Below, one piece after another: positions 21,366-29,350 of a stretch of 29,350 nucleotides of DNA; the first letter of the stretch is position 1, and each line of letters starts with the position of its first letter. Made by a program: the position numbers and the translations under genes. The DNA is taken from assembly GCA_001566745.1 (NCBI GenBank), contig KQ964425.1, forward strand, positions 247,289-276,638, read 5' to 3'. The DNA comes from Conidiobolus coronatus NRRL 28638. Its lineage: Eukaryota; Entomophthoromycota; Entomophthoromycetes; Entomophthorales; Conidiobolaceae. Below the pieces are notes generated by a model, which worked only from the letters and a program-made list of their open reading frames with translations, did no database searches and was not told the DNA's origin.

Positions 21366-22414
21366 ATTTTTAAAGATTTGAAAAACTTAGCAAACTTGCT
21401 ATCAAATCAATGTATTAAGTTAAATATTGAGCTATTAAATGGTGATATCCTAGTACCTGAAAGCACTGAAGAATATAATTTTTTCCAATTCAAGGGAACT
21501 TAATAATAGATACACCAATTTCAAAGAGTGTTGATAGCATAACTATATTATTTAGCGGAAGCTTGGACAACTTCAAGAATGACAACTTTGATCTTCAAAA
21601 ATCCTCTATAGTTCATAACCAGTTAGAGTTGATAAGCGAGCCAATTATCATTTCTGCAGACACATCGGCATTTGGATTTGAATTAGTGCTCCCAAGAACC
21701 CTCCCATCAAGTGTAAACTCCAAGTTATTCAAGTTAAATTATATATTAACCGCCCACATATTATTTAATGATAGCTCAAAACTAACGAGAGAGCTGCCTG
21801 TAAGAGTTTACAATACCCACCTCTCACCACATCACGAAACTCATCAATTTCACTACAAAAACTCTGGTACAGTATTAGATTTATTAGATTGGGAAATACA
21901 ATTTCCTTCACGATTATTTAACCTAGGAGATAATGCAAACTTCAAATTTAATTTAAAGTCTAAAAAAGGAGTTATAGCGAGTATTGTAACAGTTAAACTA
22001 TTACAAAAGACTCTGACATACCAAAATTCAAGCGGTGTGAATAGAAATTCTGAAGATGATGAACTAAGATCCATTAATCAAGTAATCAGTCAAGATAGTT
22101 TTTACACAGAAAATAAGCGCTCGGAAAGAACACTTAATATTAGCCTACCGATTTCTGAAAAGTCATCAACAATACCTACAATAGATACCCAGGACTTTGC
22201 AGTATCGCATAGAATTCATATTCAAATTCAATTCGATTACACAGAACTTAAAACCTATAATACTAAAATTACCAACTTGGCGATACCTATTGGAATAGCG
22301 AGTGATTTGAGTAAATTTAAAGGTAGCGAACTTCTTCCTAATTATAATAACCTTACTTCAAATTCTAAGTATTTAGCTGCTAACGAACTGCTACCCATTT
22401 ACTCTAGAGTATAA
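21366..22414 (+). pseudogene. Decayed arrestin-like gene (psi-a7, subfamily B)
   Basis: Homology to a6 starts at 21366, where the expected ATG is ATT followed by codons for FKDLK. The frame then reads through TEEYNFF to about 21485. There a one-base deletion in a T/C run throws it into stops at about 21500. The family sequence resumes one frame over at 21488 (IQGNLIIDT) and stays open to TAA at 22414 through FGFELVLPRTLPSSVNSK, YKNSGTVLDLLDWEIQFPSRLFNLGD and SINQVISQDSFY. The 21563 start of the open frame is a TTG and no in-frame ATG follows anywhere. LPNY is kept, but the terminal PPxY is LPIY. It therefore has three independent lesions against otherwise good conservation, so inactivation looks recent. 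It could still be transcribed, as the TATA box remains. Confidence 0.88.
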
Positions 22415-23546
22415 ATATTTTGATAAAAAACTACTTACATCAAATATATTATCTAATCAATACCAATAAAACATTCAATATTTAAAAATATTCCTAATTT
22501 TTTCAAATTAAAGTTGAACCTGGATCAAATTAGTTGTAAATGAATAATAATTTAGCCTTAGTTGATAAAAGTTGTATACGGGTTATTTATAATAGATTAG
22601 TTTATTAGATTAACCTTTTAAAAAGGTTTAATAGAGTTTTAATTATTTAACGGATTTTAAATTCTATTTCTTAAATAATTAAAGAATATACAATATATAA
22701 TATAATTAAATAAATTTTTTAAATATTAATTTTAATATATATAATTTAATAATTCGCTAAAATATATCTTATAATCTATAATTCAAAAAATATAGCTAAT
22801 AAAATTACTAAATTCAATAATTTGATTAAAATATGACATTATAATTCAAAAAATTAAAAATTATACCAATTTTCTAACAAAACCAAAGATAGCTAAAATT
22901 TAAACATAAATAAAATATACCAACCTGAACCAAATCAAAATGCATTTTTCAGATTATTTCAAAAAAAGAGTAAGCAATTAACTAGTATAAAAATCCCAGT
23001 AATTTTTATTAAATTATAAAAAGTTACTAAAAATCACATTTTAATTTTGTAAAGATTAGTAAAAATTATAATTCAATGGTATTTGAAACAAAATTTCATT
23101 TTGCCACAAGATTAAATATTTAGCCACAAACTGTAGACTTATTAAAAGTTTAATCCCATAGAACGTAGAATCAATATAAATAAAGCTTTACTTGACAGAA
23201 GTTAAGAATTAGAGCTCACATTTTTATAGTAATAGCTTAGAATTCCTCTCAGAAAAAGCAACTACGTGAGTTATAATTTAAATTTATTATAACCTGAAAT
23301 TAATTACTCTCGCTCATATCCAAGCTAAGTTTATAGCGTAATCTATTCTAATATAAATATCCTAAGTTAGCATCAAAAGACCTAAATACTTGGTTCTAAT
23401 TGAGCTATATTGTATCTTGAGTAATTATTATATAGCCAGTTACTATTATATAAATATATAATTTTAGCATCTGAATTGTAAATTAACTGGATCTCCATTA
23501 ATTATAATCCCCATAATAATAGATTACGCTACATAATTACTAAAGA
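22415..23546. other. Intergenic region between psi-a7 and a8
   Basis: AT-rich spacer. Its first 230 bases are homologous to the sequence after a6 (shared GGATCAAATTAGT and AAAAAxGTTTAATAG blocks). An imperfect palindrome AACCTTTTAAAAAGGTT lies at about 22613. The remainder is very AT-rich with no recognisable gene or element. Confidence 0.5.
23449..23456 (+). promoter_or_regulatory. Possible TATA box of a8
   Basis: TATAAATA lies 98 bases before the a8 ATG, further than in the other loci and inside a longer TA run, so it is less certain. Confidence 0.4.
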
Positions 23547-24602
23547 ATGCTTAAAGAATTTAAAAATTTAGTAATTTCAATAACTCAATGGGATATAAAA
23601 GCCGATATAGAACTTTTATCTGGTGTTATTACTGTACCTGAATTAACAGAAGAATATTCTCAATTCTCCGTTCAAGGGAATTTAATGCTCGAATCATTAA
23701 TGGCAAAATCCATTAAGAAGATTAGTATTCAGTTAAATGGAACCTTGGATAGTTGCATGGATAGCAAATTAGAAAACCAAAAGCTATCAATTATCGATAA
23801 TCAGTTAGAGCTAATAACGGAACCAATTGACATTCCAATAGGTTGCTCAGTATTTGGATTTGAATTACTACTTCCAAGATCTCTTCCAACAAGTGTAAGC
23901 TCAAAAGATTTCAAACTAAAATATACGTTAAAAGCTCTAGTAATATTTGAAGATGATACAAAATTTACCAAAAAAATAACTCCAAAAGTTTACAATAATT
24001 ACCTCCTACCACATCGAGAAAAACGTCAATCCTCCTATGAAAATTCTGGTACAATAATGGATTTAATAGATTGGGAAATTAAATTCCCTACTAGATTATT
24101 TAGTTTAGGGGAAAGTGTAAATTTTGAGTTTAGTTTAAAGCCTAAGGATGGAGTTGCAGTGGGTATTGTTATTGGTAAATTATTTCAATTGGCTTTGGTT
24201 TACAAAAATTCGAGTGATAAGGATAATAATGAGGAAGAGGACTTAGAGCCCACAAAACAGTTAATAAGCCAAGATATGGTCTATATAGCCAGGAAGACTT
24301 CCCACAACACTATTGGGCTCAACCTTCCAACCTCCATAAGGTCCCCAATTACCCTCAAACCTTCAACAGTACAAACAATGAAAACTCAATACTTTGAAGT
24401 AGCTCATAAGATCCAAATTCAAGTGGAGTATGTTATATTGGGATCCGATTCCGCTTATATTTGCAATATACCGATACCCGTTGGGATTACGAGTAATGAG
24501 AGCGCTTTAGATGAGTTGGAGTTTTTACCTAGTTATGATAATTCAACGCTTAATTCTCCTTGCTCGGAGTACATGTGCTTATCTCCTGTTTATTCTAGTT
24601 AA
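23547..24602 (+). CDS. Arrestin-like protein lacking the terminal PPxY (a8, subfamily B)
   Basis: 351 residues, single exon, starting MLKEFKNLV in place of MFKDLKQ. Both arrestin lobes are complete: VPELTEEYSQFSVQGNLMLES, FGFELLLPRSLPTSVSSK, FKLKYTLKA, then YENSGTIMDLIDWEIKFPTRLFSLGE, KPKDGVAVGIVIGKLFQ, a strongly acidic variable loop (NNEEEDLEPT) and YFEVAHKIQIQVEY. LPSY is kept at 327-330. The C-terminal motif, PPIY or PPVY in a1-a6, reads SPVY at 346-349, and the preceding ELP is CLS. With no frame damage this is either a real gene that has lost its strongest ligase-binding site, leaving only LPxY, or one starting to decay. It might act without ubiquitin ligase or compete with its paralogs; this is inference. 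Confidence 0.84.
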   Translation: MLKEFKNLVISITQWDIKADIELLSGVITVPELTEEYSQFSVQGNLMLESLMAKSIKKISIQLNGTLDSCMDSKLENQKLSIIDNQLELITEPIDIPIGCSVFGFELLLPRSLPTSVSSKDFKLKYTLKALVIFEDDTKFTKKITPKVYNNYLLPHREKRQSSYENSGTIMDLIDWEIKFPTRLFSLGESVNFEFSLKPKDGVAVGIVIGKLFQLALVYKNSSDKDNNEEEDLEPTKQLISQDMVYIARKTSHNTIGLNLPTSIRSPITLKPSTVQTMKTQYFEVAHKIQIQVEYVILGSDSAYICNIPIPVGITSNESALDELEFLPSYDNSTLNSPCSEYMCLSPVYSS

Positions 24603-25052
24603 CATATTATATAATAATCTCAATTCTTTTGTGTATATTAATAATATAAGCGTGGTTAATCAAACTTAACTTGATCTTTCTTGCTCAATTTCATCTTACC
24701 AAAGCTTAAAAACCTACCAAACTTTAATTAAACTCTTGCTATGACTAATTAAAATTGTAATAAAAATTATAACCTAGTAAATATAAGTAATAAAAGTCTC
24801 TGCTATAAAAAACTTAAGTTTAATTTCAAGTTTTAATTAAATTTAACTGCCTAAAATATATTTAAAATCTCAACATTCTCAATTTAGCAACATAATAATA
24901 GTTGCTTACTATAGAGTTATTGCTATTAATAATTTTATAGCAGAGCTATTATATGGACCTCATGCTAATTGGTAATTAGGGATAAATTATTTAATATTAT
25001 ATTTGATTAATAATAAATCAAGATTGTAGATCTAATATTAGCACAATTAACG

Positions 25053-25099
25053 CTGGGCTTAAAAATAAAGTTTTGAGTTAGATTAACTAGAATTGAACA
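25053..25099 (+). mobile_element. Degraded MITE right end (copy E)
   Basis: CTGGGCTTA, a short A-rich segment, then AGATTAACTAGAATTGAACA followed by TA match the family right end (CTGAGCTCATAC, then AGTTAACCAGAATCACTCA plus TA) with many changes. I could not find its left end. Its position corresponds to copy F upstream of the second kelch locus. Confidence 0.45.
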
Positions 25100-25489
25100 T
25101 ATTTTAATTAATTACTCATACCAAGAAAAACAAATTAAAGATGTCCACATATTGCTCATAAATGCCAAAAAAATGCTAAATATTTTTAATATTATTATTT
25201 TTTAACTTTATTTATCAGATGAGCTATATAATTTGACAAAGATAAAATTAATATTTTATTAAATTAGATTGCGATTATTGATGGTTAAATAGGAAAAAGA
25301 ACATTAATTTATTGAAGTATAATGATATTAAACTTGATATTTAAAAAAGAAAAATATAAATAAAAATGTTAAACTTTGTAATATATAATAGCTCCTAAAC
25401 TTGTTTATTGTTTAAAATAAACAAAAGCTGAAATTAGAAATGATATAAATACTAAACATAGTCAATTAAGTTAGCATGACGAAGGCATT

Positions 25490-25498
25490 TATATATAA
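25490..25498 (+). promoter_or_regulatory. Possible TATA box of kelch gene k1
   Basis: TATATATAA lies 44 bases before the ATG at 25534. A second candidate, TATAAAA, lies closer at about 25519. Either could serve; the AT-rich setting limits certainty. Confidence 0.35.
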
Positions 25499-25533
25499 CT
25501 GGTCTATAATTATTTTAGTATAAAATTATTAAT

Positions 25534-26999
25534 ATGCTTTTATTAGTATTATTTACTCATATTTTATCAGTGGTATCCGAATTGGATAGGGTTCTTTCAG
25601 CATCAGTTAGAGATAGTAAACTAAGAATTATATACGATTCTTTTGATTCATTAAATATCAAGGTTAGATTATTTGATCTTAAAGAAGGGACAACAGCAGA
25701 TATATTTAACAGTGGGAAAGCTTATGATTTTGGCTGTAAAGAAGGAAAGGTTACTCTAGACATATTTGAAACTCCAGATAATTTGGAAGAGAGTAAAAAT
25801 AAACTGCAGATAAAATCTAGGCGATCATTAATTCATAACCTTGCTGACTCTCCCTTTATGAATTTGGTGGAGTATGGATATTTTGAAGAAATTTCAGTGT
25901 TTAAAGACCCAGGTTTTAAAAGGATTTCTCCACATGAAAACTTCCCAGTAAAAGGTTATACAATTAATAAGATAACTAATGAATTTGGTTCAGCTCTTTA
26001 TATTATCGGAGGAGAGTTATATTCCAAAAAAGATAATATCTATACAATAAGTAATTCATTTTACAAGTATAATTTCACATCAAATCAGTGGATAGATATG
26101 GCTTATACTGTTAGTGGAAAGTTAAAACCAATTTCTGAGCATAAGTCTATGGTTATTGATAAAAGATACTTGATAATACTAGGAGGAAGAGGACCGGTTA
26201 TTTATAGTTCAAAGCCTAGTACTTATGATTCTAACCATCCAGAAATTAAATACAAATCGTTATATAATTTGACTATATTCGATACATTTACAAATAAATG
26301 GGAAAATATTAATGTTAATGCAGATATATTTGACACTAGTATTGCGTCACTTGATTTTGCAAAATTCTTGACAACAGTATATAAAAATAAAATTATTGTT
26401 TTTGGAGGTATATCAGGGGATAGCAAAATACACTCAGCTCGTTTAAATCGGCATTTGGGTATTCTCGACTTTAAATCTAAAAAATGGCATTGGACTCCAA
26501 TATTCGATGAAGATGGTAAACCCCTTGATCCATTTAGAGTTAATGGAGAAATTATAGCATTTAATGATCAGCTTATAATAGTCAATGGTAAGCTAAACTT
26601 TATCAGCAAGTATCTTTATTAATATTTTTAGATATATTTAGCGAAGATGGTATTATACCAATTCAAATATATGACCTAATTACTAAAAGAATGAGATCTA
26701 CGCTACGATTACCTGATGAATCTAATAATTCCTACACAAATATAGAGAAGAATCAAAGGGAAGTTCAATTAAAAATATTACCTCTTCATGAAATAGTTTT
26801 AATACTTGTAGGATGCTCAATATTGTTACTAGTGTTTGCATATTTCTTTTACTATATAATCAATAATAGTTCAAAATCTAAAAATGGTATGGCTAAGTAC
26901 AGTGGCCCTATTCGAGAAGTTTGGGCCGATCCGGATATAGATATCACTAATAATATTATTACACTTGATGAAAAGAATCCCTCAAACTCTTTAATTTAA
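25534..26999 (+). CDS. Kelch-repeat single-pass membrane protein (k1), one intron
   Basis: Exon 1 is 25534-26587 and exon 2 is 26632-26999; joined they encode 473 residues. Residues 1-15 (MLLLVLFTHILSVVS) are a signal peptide. Kelch motifs follow as hydrophobic strand, then GG, then Tyr and Trp: ALYIIGGE at 154-161 with NQWIDM, LIILGGRG at 213-220 with NKWENI, KIIVFGGIS at 286-294 with KKWHW, and a last LIIVND strand with IYDLITKRM that spans the splice. A transmembrane helix runs about 406-428, followed by a short cytosolic tail with PIREVWADPDIDITNN at 444-459. Topology should be an extracellular beta-propeller with the C-terminus in the cytosol. Kelch propellers bind proteins or glycans; no enzyme residues are recognisable. 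The intron joins the two ORFs in frame and completes a kelch strand, so they are one gene. Ligand and function are unknown. Confidence 0.85.
26588..26631 (+). other. Intron of k1 (44 bases)
   Basis: It has the donor GTAAGC after G at 26587 and the acceptor TTTTTAG ending at 26631, phase 1. Splicing joins LIIVN to DIFSEDG and keeps the frame into the transmembrane exon. Unspliced reading stops at 26622. The second kelch locus has an intron of the same length and phase at the same place. Confidence 0.85.
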
Positions 27000-27144
27000 T
27001 AGATTGGGCTCCAATACAAGTACTTAATATAAATCAGATTTGATTGAATTTGATAAAAAACCTTATATTTTTATTAAAATAATTATTAATAGCTTGTTAT
27101 TTAAATAAATCAAAATTTTATAATTAAATATATAATGTTATTTA

Positions 27145-27379
27145 TGTGAAATTCCAGTTGAAAAGATAAATATAATATTCAAAAACTTTAATAGATTAAA
27201 TAAAAAATATTTTAAATTTTATATTCATAAAACGAATAATCTATCAAAATTTTTAATTATAGTTGACAAATTATACTTTCTACTTTAAATAATGGAGTTA
27301 ACGCTAATAATCGTTGTTAATAAAATAAAATTATTGAACAAAATTATACAAATTTAACTTATCTAACAGGAATTACACA
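27145..27379 (+). mobile_element. Diverged MITE copy F (about 235 bp)
   Basis: The left end TGTGAAATTCCAGTTGAAAAGAT and the right end ATCTAACAGGAATTACACA are inverted repeats of each other, both flanked by TA (27143-27144 and 27380-27381). They match the family ends only partly, so this is an old copy or a separate subfamily. Confidence 0.6.
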
Positions 27380-27801
27380 TATTATTTTAGCTAATTTGCT
27401 CTTGCCAAGAATAATAAAAATATATTTGCTCATTATTGCTCTAAGATGCTGCAAAAATGCAAATTACTGCTTATAGAGTTGCATTTCGAAATTTTCTATA
27501 TTAATATGAGCTATAGGATATGATATGTTTAAAAATAATGTTATAATATTAAATGGTTGAGACGGGACAAGATCTAAATACATTAAATCTAACAATAATG
27601 AGCCTAATTTAAGAATTTAATATGAAAGAATTTAAAATCGTGTGACTGGAAATATACCAATCAAGTTAAAGTTTTTTAAATTAAAAATGAAAATATTTTA
27701 GTATAAATAAGTAGATGCGCAATATAAAGTTTAATCATTTATTTGTATTAACAGTATAACTTTTATATTAAATTTAAATTTTAATCCTGAATATATTATC
27801 G

Positions 27802-27810
27802 TATAAATAT
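27802..27810 (+). promoter_or_regulatory. TATA box of psi-k2
   Basis: TATAAATAT lies 81 bases before the remnant ATG at 27883. Confidence 0.4.
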
Positions 27811-27882
27811 AATATTTAAATATCAGCAAAGAATTGATTTTTTGGCAAATTCGAAATAAATCAACATTTCGAAATTATCGCT

Positions 27883-28820
27883 ATGTTTATAATACTATTG
27901 TATATATACTATCTGTAATATCAAATGTAGAAACTCTTATTTCAGCAACAATTAGAGATAACAAACTTATAGCTATTTATCAACCTGAAATTTTTATAAT
28001 TTTAGCTTAGAGTATATGAACTTAAAGTAGGAGGATTTGATACACTTACCAATAAATGGGAAAACGTTAAAATTAAGGCGAGTGTATTTGAAACACATAT
28101 TACTACTCTTAAATTTATTGATTTTTCGGCAATCACATACAAGGATAAAATTATTGTTTTTGGTGGTATTGCAGTAGAAAATCAATCTAATTCTCATCAG
28201 CCAAGTCGACATTTAGGTTTTTTCGACTTCAAATCTAAAATTTGGAATTGGTCTCCCATACTCAATGAAGATGGTAGCAGTTATAAACCAGCCACAGAGG
28301 GTAGAAGTATTCTAGTATTCAACGATCAACTTATAATTTGCACAGGTAAATTAAATATCATATGCTAATGTTTTTACTAATATTAATAGATGTTTTTGAT
28401 GAATAAAACCTTATACCAATACATGTATACGACATGGTTAGCCAAAGAATGAAGTCAACATTAAGATTATCAAATTCATTCAATAATACTGACTCTATAA
28501 AGGGCAAGAATGAATCTCAAAATCAATCAAAAACACTGCCTGCTTATGCAATTGCTTTGATAGCTGTATGCTGTATAGTATTACTGGGGGCATTTATATA
28601 TTTACTATACCGTAAAACAAGGAAAAATCCAATATCCAATAATGGAAAGACTAAATCAAATAGACCTATTCGCGAAGTTTGGGCTAATCCAGATATAGAT
28701 ATTACTAATAATATTATTGCATTTGATGAAAATAATTACCCAAACACGCTATACTCTAATGAGCTGTGTCAAAAGTCAGAAAATCAAAGATACCAATACA
28801 ATAGAATTAACAAACAATAA
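27883..28820 (+). pseudogene. Decayed kelch-repeat membrane protein gene (psi-k2)
   Basis: It is a broken copy of k1. ATG at 27883 starts a signal-peptide-like MFIILLYIYY, then a one-base shift is needed to reach SVISNVETLISATIRDNKL, matching k1 residues 12-30. A second shift near 28005 gives LRVYELKVGG (k1 residues 44-52), which runs straight into FDTLTNKWENV (k1 residue 249 on). About 196 residues, or 590 bases, are therefore missing, including the first two kelch blades. The frame then stays open through IIVFGGIA and FDFKSKIWNW to the intron at 28346-28389. In exon 2 a TAA at 28404-28406 interrupts the last kelch strand. The downstream open frame (from 28434) keeps the transmembrane helix AIALIAVCCIVLLGAFIYLLY and the tail PIREVWANPDIDITNNII. 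The C-terminus is longer than that of k1. A truncated product from an internal ATG is possible but lacks a signal peptide. Confidence 0.82.
28346..28389 (+). other. Intron remnant of psi-k2 (44 bases)
   Basis: It has donor GTAAAT and acceptor TTAATAG, phase 1, at the same place and of the same length as the k1 intron. A branch-like TGCTAAT lies inside. The conserved intron confirms common descent of the two loci by DNA duplication, not by retrotransposition. Confidence 0.75.
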
Positions 28821-29350
28821 CCTTTAATAAATGTATTATATTAAATAAAATACATAAAATATATAATTATATTTGAGTTTTAATATTGATTATATACCAT
28901 CATAATTAATTTTATGATTTTATGATTAGTGGCCGCGTTAAAAGTTGGAATCTAAATTTTTCAACAAAATCTAAAATATGATTCTTGATGACATGTTAAC
29001 AATACAGTTGTTCATAGTTAAGTTCAAATGGATTTTAAATTTCGAAAAAATCAAGTAGAAGATAGAATATGAAGTTTTAGTAAATAATAGCACTCACAAG
29101 GATTGAGATCATAAATATTCGCTATTATTCTAATCACGACAAACATTTAATTTTTATTCCATATTTAATGATATTTTGTGAAGAAAATTTGTATCAATAA
29201 TCATTTGCCTTCGAGTGTTGTCTAGTTGCGTAAGCTTGACTAGAGGAACTTGAGTCTAGAGTACTCAGAATAAATTCCTTAAAGATATGTTGGAAATTTC
29301 AATTAATTTAAATTTATATGGGCTCTATTCAAAAGTGCATTAAATTGGTG
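28821..29350. other. 3' flank of psi-k2
   Basis: AATAAA-type signals follow the stop codon. The last 150 bases (about 29205-29275) are less AT-rich, with several CTAGA/CTTGA blocks, but hold no ORF or recognisable RNA. A neighbouring gene may begin beyond the window. Confidence 0.4.

Larger units (their letters stand above)
24603..25533. other. Spacer between the arrestin array and the kelch locus
   Basis: AT-rich DNA holding a degraded MITE right end at about 25053-25099. The following 200 bases or so are related to the 5' flank of the second kelch locus (27380 onward), with shared CCAAGAA, TTGCTCAT, ATGAGCTATA and ATGGTT blocks in the same order. The kelch duplication therefore included this region. 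Confidence 0.5.
27000..27882. other. Spacer between kelch loci k1 and psi-k2
   Basis: AT-rich sequence containing MITE copy F and a tract homologous to the 5' flank of k1. A TATAAATAT box lies near the right end. No further coding sequence is seen. Confidence 0.5.

Noticed and set aside
21563-22414. psi-a7 as a shorter functional gene starting at 21563
   Set aside because: That start is TTG, no in-frame ATG follows, and homology continues upstream in another frame to a lost start codon.
26691-26999. A separate small membrane protein gene after the kelch ORF
   Set aside because: A clean 44-base intron joins it in frame to the kelch exon and completes a kelch strand; the second locus shows the same arrangement.
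1-29350. CRISPR array, bacterial operon or prophage content
   Set aside because: No regularly spaced repeats, no ribosome binding sites or operon spacing, and an intron-containing gene with a eukaryotic signal peptide and TATA promoters.

Overview
This is an AT-rich nuclear eukaryotic segment, most likely from an early-diverging fungus. The evidence is intron-poor genes with long AT-rich spacers, a 44-base GT-AG intron, TATA boxes close upstream of start codons, and arrestin-related proteins ending in a PPxY motif of the kind that recruits Rsp5/Nedd4 ubiquitin ligases in fungi. An entomophthoralean fungus of the Conidiobolus type would fit, but that is only a guess from composition and gene content. 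There is one assembly gap (N run 11026-11113).

Positions 882-24602 hold an array of eight paralogous arrestin-like loci. Their orders and strands are: a1 (882, +), a2 (2948, -), a3 (6126, -), a4 (11423, +), a5 (15101, +), a6 (17829, +), psi-a7 (21366, +) and a8 (23547, +). All are single-exon and about 346-353 residues long: an arrestin N lobe, an arrestin C lobe, and a short tail with LPxY followed 14-20 residues later by PPxY. Two subfamilies are interleaved. a1 and a4 start MKD and carry LLTDGI; a2, a3, a5, a6, psi-a7 and a8 mostly start MFKDLK and carry LPSSVNS. psi-a7 is a pseudogene (start codon lost, one-base frameshift, PPxY degraded). a8 is otherwise intact but its terminal PPxY reads SPVY. 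Nearly every locus has a TATAAATA or TATAAAATAG box about 48-75 bases upstream of its ATG, 98 in a8.

Positions 25534-28820 hold two kelch-repeat, single-pass membrane protein loci. The first (25534-26999) is intact: signal peptide, kelch ectodomain, one transmembrane helix, short cytosolic tail, and one 44-base intron. The second (27883-28820) is a decayed copy. It has frameshifts, an in-frame stop and an internal deletion of roughly 590 bases, yet it keeps the intron and the PIREVWA(D/N)PDIDITNNII tail.

The spacers carry a non-coding element family of about 260 bases with TGAGTGATTCTGG-type terminal inverted repeats flanked by TA, which is a MITE of Tc1/mariner type. One copy is inserted inside another at 19856-20380. 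Another pair lies in the homologous 5' flanks of the two kelch loci. The window is best read as a birth-and-death gene-family cluster: tandem ubiquitin-ligase adaptors and, beside them, a duplicated surface receptor-like gene, shaped by duplication, small-transposon insertion and gene decay. Any functional link between the two families is inference only.
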